Positions 1-6,824 of a DNA stretch of 8,548 bases are shown here, one piece after another. Made by a program: the position numbers and the translations under genes. The notes below the pieces were generated by a model. That model had not been told where the DNA came from, made no database searches, and worked only from the letters and a program-made list of their open reading frames with translations. Each line of letters opens with the position of its first letter. The stretch's first letter is position 1. The DNA is from Limnohabitans sp. (lineage in GTDB: Bacteria; Pseudomonadota; Gammaproteobacteria; Burkholderiales; Burkholderiaceae_C), in the NCBI GenBank assembly GCA_021731425.1, contig JAKFXJ010000001.1:1-8548 (forward strand), given 5' to 3'.

Positions 1-1603
1 GGTAAATGCCATAACTCATGGGCGCCTGCGAATCGGCCGACACCAGCATGATGGTGGCCGACAACTCGACTGCCGCCGTGATGAAACTGGTGACAAAGCC
101 CGCCAAAATACCGCCGGTCATGAGCGGCACCAGCACACGGCGGATGCTGCGCATCTTGGTGGCCCCCAAGCTTTCGGCCGCCTCTTCGAGCGAGATGTGG
201 ACCTGCTGCAAAGCAGCCATGCAACTGCGCAGCGCGTAAGGCAGCCGCCGCACGGCATAGGCCAGCATGATGGCCAGCCAAGTGCTGGTGAGCAACACAT
301 CGGTGCCGGGCACGGTCACACCCTTGAACAGGCGCAAGAAACCGATCGCCAGCACGATGCCGGGTACCGCCAAGGAGGCTGTGGCGATCCAGTCCAGCCA
401 TTGGCGTGCGGGCAAGCGGGTGCGCAAAATCAAATAGGCAATGGTCACACCCAGCAACACATCCAGCCCAGCTGCCAAGCCGCAATAAATCAAGGTGTTG
501 CGAATCATGCCGCTGGAGTCTTGGAACACTGTGCTGTAGTGCTCCAGGGTGTAGGCGTCGGGCAGCGGCGAAAAGCTCCAAACCTGGGCAAAGGACAACA
601 GCAGCACCCCGATATGCGGCGACAAGGTGATCAGCAAGATCACGCCGATCCACAGGTAGGCCATGGCGCCCTCGATGAGTGACAGGCGGCGGCGCTGGAT
701 GCTGGCGCCGCCCTTTTGGAGGGTGGAGAAATCGCGACCCTTGAGCGAGCGGGCCGAGATCACCATGGCGGCGATGGAAAACACGATCATGATCACACTG
801 ATCACATAGCCCATGGGGTCTTCCAGGCCCACTTGCGTGATGCGCAAATAGGCTTGCGGCGCGAGCATGTTGGTCTGCCCCATCACCAGCGGCGTGCCCA
901 AGTCGTCAAACACCTTGACAAACACCAGCGAAGCGCCGGCCACAAAGCCGGGCAAGCCCAGCGGAAAAATCACCCGCCAAAACAAGCGCCAGCCTTTGCA
1001 GCCCAGGTTCATGGCGGCCTCTTCCATGGCACCGTCAATGTTGCGCAGGGCCACCGTGAGGTTCATCAAAATGAAGGGGAAGTAGTGGATCGCCTCGACA
1101 AAGATGACGCCGTTGAGGCCCTCCATGATGGGCAGCGTGAAGCCAAACCAGTCGTTGAGCAAAAGGTTGAGCGTGCCCGAGCGGCCAAAGATCAGCTGCA
1201 GCGCCACCGCACCCACAAAGGGCGGCATTATCAAAGGCAAGACGCCCAGAGTCTGGATGAGGATGGCCCCGCGAAAATCAAAGCGCACGGTGAAGTAAGC
1301 CAAAGGCACCGCAATCAGGGCCGCAAAGATGGCCGACATGACCGCCACATACAAGCTGTTGAAAAACGACTCGCGCATCAGGTCCTGCGAGAAAAAGGCC
1401 CCGAAATGCCCCAAGGTCAGGCTGTTGTCACCGTCCAGAAAAGCGGTGACAAAGACCCGTGCCACAGGCAGCACAAAAAACAGCAACAAGAAGACCAGCA
1501 CCAGCCCCCCTGCGAGCCAGACGCCGGGGCGCACATCGGCCCAAATGCCCGCAGGCTGCAGCGCCCCCTGCGGCTGCAGGGCCGCATGTCCATCATTCGC
1601 CAT
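1..1603 (-). CDS. ABC transporter permease, two-domain fused, iron/phosphonate type (3' end outside window)
   Basis: The reading frame is open from the ATG at 1603 to the left edge, giving 534 codons with no stop. The true C-terminus lies outside, probably within a few dozen residues. It is an inner-membrane importer permease made of two fused BPD_transp_1 halves. Each half carries the EAA loop that docks the ATPase: E194-E195-A196-A197 followed by LG and a basic helix, and E473-E474-A475-A476 followed by LG. I count about 11-12 hydrophobic segments, for example near residues 30-50, 83-105, 115-140, 262-283, 312-337, 370-392 and 495-520. This fused layout is typical of FbpB/AfuB-type ferric permeases and of the PhnU/PhnV 2-aminoethylphosphonate permeases. 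The start is supported by AAGGA about 8 bases upstream. It lies 21 bases after the binding-protein gene, so the two form one operon. The ATPase gene is expected beyond the left edge. The substrate is not fixed by the sequence. Confidence 0.9.
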   Translation of the reverse strand, partial: MANDGHAALQPQGALQPAGIWADVRPGVWLAGGLVLVFLLLFFVLPVARVFVTAFLDGDNSLTLGHFGAFFSQDLMRESFFNSLYVAVMSAIFAALIAVPLAYFTVRFDFRGAILIQTLGVLPLIMPPFVGAVALQLIFGRSGTLNLLLNDWFGFTLPIMEGLNGVIFVEAIHYFPFILMNLTVALRNIDGAMEEAAMNLGCKGWRLFWRVIFPLGLPGFVAGASLVFVKVFDDLGTPLVMGQTNMLAPQAYLRITQVGLEDPMGYVISVIMIVFSIAAMVISARSLKGRDFSTLQKGGASIQRRRLSLIEGAMAYLWIGVILLITLSPHIGVLLLSFAQVWSFSPLPDAYTLEHYSTVFQDSSGMIRNTLIYCGLAAGLDVLLGVTIAYLILRTRLPARQWLDWIATASLAVPGIVLAIGFLRLFKGVTVPGTDVLLTSTWLAIMLAYAVRRLPYALRSCMAALQQVHISLEEAAESLGATKMRSIRRVLVPLMTGGILAGFVTSFITAAVELSATIMLVSADSQAPMSYGIY

Positions 1604-1624
1604 GGTGTAGGTCCTTTGAGGCGC

Positions 1625-2968
1625 TTACTTGAGGGCGGCCAGCGCTTGCTCGGCCAAGCTGCGGGCGCGTTCGTAGTTCTGGCGGGCACTGTTGTTCCAG
1701 TGGTTTTCCAGACCGGTCACGCTTTTGCTGACGGCGGCGTCCTTTTTGTTGGCCGCAAACAGCGCCAAAAACTCTTTGTCAGAAGCTTTTTGTGCGGTCA
1801 CCACGGGGCTGAAGGCCGCCTCACGGGCCTGCTTGATCAGACCTGCCGCATTCGCGTTGGGCTTCTTGGCCAGTGCCGCTTCGGCCGCGTGGATGGCCTT
1901 GGTGGCCGCTTGCAGCTCTTTCAACCGGAAGGTGATGGTCTGGTCAAAGAGACCAGAGACCACGTTGTAGCGGGTCTCGGACAGATCGGAGTTGAACTGC
2001 ACTTTGGCCCGCTTGGCGATCTCAAACGGGTTGGGGTAGCCCGCCGGGGTTTTGCCACCCATGGCTTCGGGCGGCAAGATGGGCAGGCGCGAGATCTTGG
2101 GGTTGTAGAGCAGTTCCTGGCCTTGTTGAGACACGGTGTAGCTGATGAACTTGCGGGCCTCGGCGGTGTTTTTGCCACCACTGACCAAGGCGATGTTGGC
2201 CGGCACGACGGCCGTCACATCGGGGTAGACAAATTCGACTGGAAAGCCGGAGTACTTGCCCGCAAGGCCAAAAAAGTCGATCACCAGACCAATGCCAAAC
2301 TGTCCATTGTTGACACCATCGGGCACGCCAAAACTGCGCTCGGTGATGGCCGCGCTGTTGCCCGAAATCTGCAGCAACTGGCTCCAGCCTTTGTCCCAGC
2401 CCTCACCTTGCAGCAGCGTCTCGACCGTGAGGTGCGTGGTGCCCGAACGCGACGGCGAGCTCATGGCCACATGGCCAAAGTACACCGGCTTCATCAAATC
2501 AGCCCATTGCTTGGGCGCGGGCACCTTGTTGGCGGTCATGTAGCGGGTGTTCCACATCAGGCCATAACCGGCCAGGGCTTGACCCAGATAGAGGTTGTCG
2601 GGCGAGTTGATGGGATAAGCGCCCACTTTGCTGGGCGCTGCCTTGTTGGCCAGATCGCCAATGGGTTCGAGCAATTTCAGGCCCGTGAGCACCTCGAAGG
2701 CATCCGGTGCCGAGGCCCAGAAAACATCGGGGCGTTGGCCCACGGGCAACTCGCGGACATAGGCGATGCCCTGCACCGTGTTTTTGTTCAGGATCTCGAT
2801 CTTGATCTCGGGGTTGGCTTTTTCGAAGGCCGCTTTGTAGGCCTGTGTCAGCTCTTTGGGAAAGGAGGTGACCACCGTCACCGTACCGGCCTGGGCCGCT
2901 TGCATGCCCCAGCCCGCCAGTACCCATGCAGCAGCGGCCATCGTTTGGCGAATCAATGGTTTTTTCAT
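1625..2968 (-). CDS. Periplasmic substrate-binding protein of an iron/phosphonate/phosphoglycerate-type ABC importer (PgtC-like)
   Basis: A 447-residue protein with a clear signal peptide: basic MKKPLIRQ, a hydrophobic core, and a likely cut after AQA at residue 27. The mature protein begins with a beta strand (TVTVVTSFPKE) typical of family-1 solute-binding proteins. The SPSRSGTTH segment at 171-179 resembles the ligand-gripping Ser/Thr loop in binding proteins for phosphonates and phosphoglycerate. The paired ferric-binding tyrosines of FbpA are not obvious; the comparable stretch reads DFFG at 231-234. This makes an anionic phosphorus compound a better guess than bare ferric iron, but it is only an inference. 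Residues about 345-447 form an Ala/Lys/Glu-rich helical tail beyond the usual fold, so the protein is longer than most relatives (about 330-400 residues). The ATG at 2968 has GGAG 8 bases upstream. The gene is first in the operon and is followed by the permease. Confidence 0.88.
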   Translation of the reverse strand: MKKPLIRQTMAAAAWVLAGWGMQAAQAGTVTVVTSFPKELTQAYKAAFEKANPEIKIEILNKNTVQGIAYVRELPVGQRPDVFWASAPDAFEVLTGLKLLEPIGDLANKAAPSKVGAYPINSPDNLYLGQALAGYGLMWNTRYMTANKVPAPKQWADLMKPVYFGHVAMSSPSRSGTTHLTVETLLQGEGWDKGWSQLLQISGNSAAITERSFGVPDGVNNGQFGIGLVIDFFGLAGKYSGFPVEFVYPDVTAVVPANIALVSGGKNTAEARKFISYTVSQQGQELLYNPKISRLPILPPEAMGGKTPAGYPNPFEIAKRAKVQFNSDLSETRYNVVSGLFDQTITFRLKELQAATKAIHAAEAALAKKPNANAAGLIKQAREAAFSPVVTAQKASDKEFLALFAANKKDAAVSKSVTGLENHWNNSARQNYERARSLAEQALAALK

Positions 2969-3004
2969 GCGTTGGTCTCCAAAGTATTGTTCAGTCCAGC
3001 CGCC

Positions 3005-3034
3005 ATGCTAACGGCAAGCAAAGCAGACGGCCAA
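3005..3034 (-). promoter_or_regulatory. Candidate sigma-70 promoter for the ABC importer operon
   Basis: Read on the minus strand, TTGGCC (3034-3029) and TAGCAT (3010-3005) are separated by 18 bases. Each matches four of six consensus positions. The predicted transcript would start near 2998, leaving a leader of about 30 bases with the GGAG ribosome site. The call is weak because such matches arise by chance. Its support is position: it sits between the palindrome at 3043-3061 and the start codon at 2968. Confidence 0.3.
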
Positions 3035-3042
3035 TCATGTTT

Positions 3043-3061
3043 GATGATGTGACGCATCATC
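3043..3061. promoter_or_regulatory. Palindromic candidate operator upstream of the ABC importer operon
   Basis: GATGATG and CATCATC form perfect 7-base arms around TGACG. Over the 19 positions only one symmetric pair fails to match. The site lies about 75 bases upstream of the binding-protein start and just upstream of the candidate promoter at 3005-3034. Its size and symmetry suit a dimeric repressor or activator such as a GntR-family protein. No regulator gene is present in the window to pair with it, so the binding protein is unknown. Confidence 0.4.
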
Positions 3062-3135
3062 GGCACGCGCTTAAATACTCGGGTAAACCAGTATGGCCCA
3101 GCGCTACACACGGCGCGTACAGCCGTGACAGCCGT

Positions 3136-3149
3136 GCAGGCTAGCCTGC
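3136..3149. repeat. Perfect 14-base palindrome in the importer/dgkA intergenic region
   Basis: GCAGGCTAGCCTGC reads the same on both strands with no spacer. Two tandem copies of CAGCCGTG (3120-3127 and 3129-3136, period 9) lie directly before it. It sits 75 bases upstream of dgkA and about 170 bases upstream of the importer operon. It may be a second protein-binding site, or a chance or structural palindrome. It has no T-tract, so it is not a convincing terminator. Confidence 0.35.
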
Positions 3150-3223
3150 CGGTCCAGTGCGATAAGGCCCCGTTAACATCAGTCTCTTAAGCTTCAAGCC
3201 ATCCCAACATTTCCGCTGCACAC

Positions 3224-3610
3224 ATGAACGACAACACCTCAGTCCAGCCCAAACGACAAGGCCTTTCCCGCGTCTGGCACGCCTTTTTTTATTCCATCGA
3301 AGGTTTACGCGCCGGTTGGCACGAGCCTGCTTTTCGACAAGAGGCCGTTTTGGCGGTGTTGATCTTGCCGGGGGCCTGGTGGCTGGGCCAAAGCTGGACC
3401 GAAGTGGTGCTGCTGGTGGGTGTGGTGGTGGCCGTGCTGGTGGTGGAGTTGCTCAACACCGCCATCGAAGCGGCGATTGACCGCGTGGGGCCAGAGTGGC
3501 ATGCGCAATCCAAGCTGGCCAAGGACACGGGCAGCGCGGCCGTGCTGCTCAGCTTGCTGCTGTGTGGCGGGGTGTGGCTGTCGGCCCTGTGGCGTTGGTG
3601 GTCAGCCTGA
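3224..3610 (+). CDS. dgkA: Diacylglycerol kinase (DgkA), prokaryotic integral-membrane type
   Basis: A 128-residue protein, close to the usual 120-125. It phosphorylates diacylglycerol to phosphatidic acid with ATP at the inner membrane, returning diacylglycerol to phospholipid synthesis. All catalytic and metal-binding positions known in the E. coli enzyme are present at a constant offset of six: E34, E75, N78, E82, K100 and D101. The signature ELLNTAIEAAIDR is at 75-87 and AKDTGSAAVL at 99-108. An N-terminal amphipathic stretch precedes three membrane helices, near 41-56, 60-80 and 103-124. The ATG at 3224 has no strong ribosome site, but the N-terminal length fits. The gene faces the eptA operon tail to tail, 10 bases apart. 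EptA releases diacylglycerol when it uses phosphatidylethanolamine as donor, so DgkA is its natural recycling partner. The same pairing occurs as mcr-3/dgkA on plasmids. Confidence 0.95.
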   Translation: MNDNTSVQPKRQGLSRVWHAFFYSIEGLRAGWHEPAFRQEAVLAVLILPGAWWLGQSWTEVVLLVGVVVAVLVVELLNTAIEAAIDRVGPEWHAQSKLAKDTGSAAVLLSLLLCGGVWLSALWRWWSA

Positions 3611-3626
3611 GCGCTCTGACTCAGGC
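3605..3626. terminator. Short hairpin spanning the facing stop codons of dgkA and eptA
   Basis: GCCTGAG (3605-3611) and CTCAGGC (3620-3626) can form a 7-base-pair stem with an 8-base loop. It overlaps the last codons and stops of both convergent genes. It could act on transcripts from either side, but no T-run follows on either strand. An intrinsic terminator is therefore only a weak possibility. Confidence 0.22.
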
Positions 3627-5315
3627 CGGGCGTAACGCACATGCGGAAAACACATTCAACTCAGGCTTGTGCATGCGGGTTTTGACTTGGGCAAGTGTCA
3701 AGACCGAATGAAAGTAGTGGTCGTGCGAGACAGCCTCTGCCACCTGTTTTTTCCAGCAAGCGCCGTCCCAGCCCAGCTGTGACTGCATGGATTTGGACAA
3801 CCACAGCGCCATGGGCACATGGGTTTGCTCTTTGGGGGCCATCATGAAAGGCATGCCGTGCAAGTACAGGCCTTTTTCGCCGAGCGATTCGCCATGGTCT
3901 GAGACGTACAGCATGGCCGTTGGCCGTGACTGGCTTTTGAGCCAACGCACGGTTTGCGACAGCAGGTGGTCGGTGTAACGCACCGCGTTGTCGTAGGCGT
4001 TGACGATCTCCTGGGGCGGACAGTCCTGCAGCACATTGGTGCGGCATTCGGGCTGGTAGACCTTCATGTCGGGCGGTGTGCGCTTGTAATAGGCCGGGCC
4101 GTGGTTGCCCATTTGGTGCAGCACAACCACGGTGCCCGCTGAGCCAGACCCCGAATCACCCGCTTTTTCGAGCTGCGCCAGACGCTCGGGCAAGACACGC
4201 AGCATGATGTCGTCAAAGCACTCACCATCCGGGCACAAAACCAGGTCTTTCAATTCACGGGTGCTGGCGTTCAGTATGCGGTCACAAACGCCTTTGCAGC
4301 CGGACTGGTTGTCCAGCCACAGCACCTGCATGCCAGCACGCTGCAACACGTCCAGCAGGTTTTCATAAGGGATGTCGTTTTTGGCGTTCGCCTCGCGCCC
4401 CAAATGCGAAAACATGCACGGCACCGAGACTTGGGTGTTGGTGCCACAGGAGCTCACATTGGAAAAATAAGCCAGCTCCCCACTGCCTTGCAGTTGGCGC
4501 AGCTGCGGTGTGGTGTCGCGCTCGTAGCCACCCAAGCCAAAGTTGGCAGCACGCACGGTTTCACCCACCACCAACACGATCAAGGGCGGTGCCTCGCCTG
4601 CCCCGGATGTTCGGGCCAATACTGCGTCTTGCCCGATGGGCTGCAAAGGAAGTCTGACCTGCGCGGTCTGCCCCACCACCAAACGCGTGCTGGCATAAAT
4701 GGTGTTGAAGGGGTTGAGCATGTAGCGCAGGGATTTGTGGTTGCGCATGGTCGAGGCCAGATCCTGGAAAGAAGCCCAGATCACCACCAGCATGAGCAGC
4801 AGAGCCAAGCCCGCCAAGCCCAGCTGCCGCCCCAACAAATACCGGGTGGGCAGTTCTTGCACGGGCTGACGCCACCACCACCACCCCGGCAGCACCACGC
4901 CGAGCGCCAACGCCGCCAACAAAGGCCACGACAACAAATCGCGCACTTCGCGCACATCCGTCTGCACGGTGTTGGCCATCATGGTGGGGTCGATCACCAC
5001 ACCATAGGTGTGCATGAAATAACTGTTGGCTACCGCCACCAGCAAGAGCACCACACCCACGGGTTTGCGCCAGCGGGGCCAAACCAGCAGACTCAACAGC
5101 ACAGTGGTGGCTGCCATCACGATCAAGCCAAAACCGAGCAAACCCAAGTCGGTGCGCAGGCCGTGGCTGTCCGTTAAGGCCCACAGCGCCCGCCACAGGG
5201 GCAGATTACCCGCCGTGCTGAGCCACAAGGCCAGCACCAGCAACAAACTCAAGGGGTGCCAAGGGCGGCGGGCAGGCGCATCAGAAGGAGAACGATCGGC
5301 AGAAGAGAGGGTCAT
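3621..5315 (-). CDS. eptA: Phosphoethanolamine transferase, EptA/PmrC/MCR family (lipid A modification)
   Basis: Numbered from the ATG at 5315, the protein has 564 residues. Five membrane helices lie near 20-38, 56-79, 85-101, 127-148 and 164-183, followed by a periplasmic sulfatase-fold domain from about 240. It transfers phosphoethanolamine from phosphatidylethanolamine to lipid A phosphates, lowering surface charge and polymyxin binding. The catalytic set matches MCR-1: metal ligand E252 (VVGET), nucleophile T294 in SCGTNTQVSVPCMFSHLG, H405 (GNHGP), D473-H474 (VSDHGES) and H487 (YLHG). Cysteines at 290/300 and 424/432 match conserved disulfides; 340/344 and 361/366 are further likely pairs. 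An in-frame TTG at 5336 would add seven residues, but ATG is preferred. Neither start has a clear ribosome site. It follows the sensor kinase by 57 bases and is probably the third gene of that operon, matching the Acinetobacter pmrCAB gene set in a different order. The target could be another envelope lipid; presence alone does not prove colistin resistance. Confidence 0.92.
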   Translation of the reverse strand: MTLSSADRSPSDAPARRPWHPLSLLLVLALWLSTAGNLPLWRALWALTDSHGLRTDLGLLGFGLIVMAATTVLLSLLVWPRWRKPVGVVLLLVAVANSYFMHTYGVVIDPTMMANTVQTDVREVRDLLSWPLLAALALGVVLPGWWWWRQPVQELPTRYLLGRQLGLAGLALLLMLVVIWASFQDLASTMRNHKSLRYMLNPFNTIYASTRLVVGQTAQVRLPLQPIGQDAVLARTSGAGEAPPLIVLVVGETVRAANFGLGGYERDTTPQLRQLQGSGELAYFSNVSSCGTNTQVSVPCMFSHLGREANAKNDIPYENLLDVLQRAGMQVLWLDNQSGCKGVCDRILNASTRELKDLVLCPDGECFDDIMLRVLPERLAQLEKAGDSGSGSAGTVVVLHQMGNHGPAYYKRTPPDMKVYQPECRTNVLQDCPPQEIVNAYDNAVRYTDHLLSQTVRWLKSQSRPTAMLYVSDHGESLGEKGLYLHGMPFMMAPKEQTHVPMALWLSKSMQSQLGWDGACWKKQVAEAVSHDHYFHSVLTLAQVKTRMHKPELNVFSACALRPA

Positions 5316-5360
5316 GGGCAACAGATGGCAAAGCAAGAGCTGCCATTCTGAAAACCCAGT

Positions 5361-5377
5361 CTTATCGCAACATTAAG
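5361..5377 (-). promoter_or_regulatory. Degenerate PmrA-box-like site upstream of eptA
   Basis: On the minus strand, CTTAAT (5377-5372), five bases, then GATAAG (5366-5361) has the exact 11-base period of the PmrA box HTTAAD-N5-HTTAAD. The first half is perfect and the second has two mismatches. It begins over the kinase stop codon and ends 46 bases before the eptA ATG. It could therefore give eptA its own regulated promoter inside the operon. The degenerate second half keeps confidence low. Confidence 0.3.
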
Positions 5378-6824
5378 CCTTGCCCGAAAGTTCAACCGAG
5401 GCAGGCCAAACCAGCGCAAAACGCTTGCCAAAAGGTGCAGCGCCGCCATCGCGCACCAGCTGAGCCCCCTGACTTTGGGCAATGCGCTCGACCAAGGTCA
5501 GGCCAATGCCCAGACCCACGTTGGAGCTTGTGCCCGTGTCGGGCGCCGTGTCGGAGCCCGGTGTGCGCACAGCGCTGACATCACCGCCGTCGTCGCTGAC
5601 CGACAGCGCCACCTGGCCTGCGGCATCGCGGGCCACACGCACCTCGACATAAGTGCCTGCCGGGTTGTGGCGCAAGGCGTTGTCCACCAGGTTGCGCAAG
5701 GCCAGCTCCAGCAAAGTGGACTGCCCGGGCAGAACCAATGACTCGGGCGCTTCGAGCGCGATGTCTTGACCCAGCTCATGGGCCAGCGCCGCATGCTCAG
5801 ACACCACACGCAGGGCCAAAGCGCACAAGTCCACCTGCTCGGACACATCACCCGTCAGGCTTTGGGCCCGCGCCAAGTCCAGCAACTGCGACAGGATGCG
5901 CCCGGCACGCAAAGCGCCCTGCTCTACCGCCTGCAAGGCCTGGTCTTGCTCGGCAGCCCCGCTGCCCTTTCGTGCACGCCGGGCCTGCAGCACCAAGGCC
6001 GTCAAAGGGGTGCGCAGTTCGTGGGCCACGTCGGCGGCAAAGCGCCGCTCACGCCCAATCTGGGCCTGCAAGCGCAGCACCAAAGCGTTGATCGACTGCA
6101 CCGTCACGCCCAGTTCCCGATAAGGCTGCTGCGGCACCAGGGTTTGGCCCGCATCGACGTCAAGCGCCGCGATCTTGCCCGACAAGCGCTGCAGGGGCAG
6201 CAGGCCGCGCCGTATGGCAGAGGCCAGCATCAAGGCCACCAGCGGCAAAAACACCAGCGCAGGCAGCAAAATGTGTTCAGAAATGTCGGCGGCCAACGCT
6301 TCACGCCGCGCCGGGTCCATGAATACCGCCACGCGGCGAACCACTGTGGCCTCGGTCGATTCGGCCACATACACCCGCCAATCTTGCGAGACGCCCTGCA
6401 GCGTCAGGCCCAGTGTCTGGTGGCCCAGTGCCAGACGGGGTGGCAGTTGAGCGTGCACACCGTGTGAGTCCCAAACCAAGCGATCACCTTGCCAAATCAC
6501 CACATGAAATTCAGGCGCATAGGCGTTCGGTGGGTGTTGGCTGAGGGCCGCAGGCAGCTGAGCCTGATGGGCATTGGGGGGATTGGGTGTACCAGGCACC
6601 AACAAGGGTTGAGCCAAAGGCTGGCTGAGCAGCAGTTGCGCGGCCGACACCAGCAGGCCGTCGCTGATTTCTTCGGCCTCGTGGTAGCCCGTGGAGTAAG
6701 CCAATCCGGCCAACAACATCCACAGCGCCACCACAGCCCCGAATGCCCACGCCCACAAATAACGCCACAAAGAGCGGTCTTGGGCCCTGCCAAGATGGAC
6801 TTGAGGAGTCGTCATTTGCGCCAT
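5373..6824 (-). CDS. Sensor histidine kinase, QseC/PmrB type
   Basis: Numbered from the ATG at 6824, the protein has 483 residues. It is an inner-membrane sensor that autophosphorylates and passes phosphate to the adjacent regulator. Helices near 21-43 and 185-205 bracket a periplasmic region of about 140 residues resembling the 2CSK_N domain of QseC-type kinases, with a Pro/Gln-rich stretch near 67-104. A HAMP-like linker follows. The kinase core holds the H-box FAADVAHELRTPL with H268, N-box LRNLVDNALRHNP with N382, G1 D411-D-G and G2 GLGIGL at 437-442. An in-frame TTG at 6827 directly precedes the ATG; ATG is chosen because AAGG lies at good spacing upstream. The start overlaps the regulator stop by one base (TGATG), implying translational coupling. 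With eptA downstream, a PmrB-like role in controlling lipid A modification is likely. QseC-type members without that role also exist, and the signal is unknown. Confidence 0.9.
   Translation of the reverse strand: MAQMTTPQVHLGRAQDRSLWRYLWAWAFGAVVALWMLLAGLAYSTGYHEAEEISDGLLVSAAQLLLSQPLAQPLLVPGTPNPPNAHQAQLPAALSQHPPNAYAPEFHVVIWQGDRLVWDSHGVHAQLPPRLALGHQTLGLTLQGVSQDWRVYVAESTEATVVRRVAVFMDPARREALAADISEHILLPALVFLPLVALMLASAIRRGLLPLQRLSGKIAALDVDAGQTLVPQQPYRELGVTVQSINALVLRLQAQIGRERRFAADVAHELRTPLTALVLQARRARKGSGAAEQDQALQAVEQGALRAGRILSQLLDLARAQSLTGDVSEQVDLCALALRVVSEHAALAHELGQDIALEAPESLVLPGQSTLLELALRNLVDNALRHNPAGTYVEVRVARDAAGQVALSVSDDGGDVSAVRTPGSDTAPDTGTSSNVGLGIGLTLVERIAQSQGAQLVRDGGAAPFGKRFALVWPASVELSGKA

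Noticed and set aside
716..3052. A 778-codon open frame on the plus strand opposite the permease and binding-protein genes
   Set aside because: It spans two well-supported minus-strand genes and their junction, and has a low-complexity His/Gln/Arg/Gly-rich composition with no domain. It is a by-product of GC-rich codon bias on the other strand.
3172..3191. GTTAAC and CTTAAG upstream of dgkA as a possible PmrA box
   Set aside because: The half-sites are 14 bases apart instead of 11, so the spacing does not fit. No evidence that dgkA shares the regulator through this site.
3400..3450. GTG/CTG-rich repetitive run in dgkA
   Set aside because: It encodes the Val/Leu-rich second membrane helix; codon bias explains the apparent repeat.
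4871..4886. CCA-CCA simple repeat
   Set aside because: It is the antisense of four consecutive Trp codons at the end of an EptA membrane helix, not an independent repeat.
4404..5177. A 257-codon plus-strand open frame inside eptA
   Set aside because: It is antisense to the membrane domain of the transferase; the composition is His/Gln-rich and no family is recognisable.
5316..5336. Upstream TTG start adding seven residues to EptA
   Set aside because: There is no ribosome site at the proper distance, and the ATG at 5315 gives a normal N-terminus for the family.
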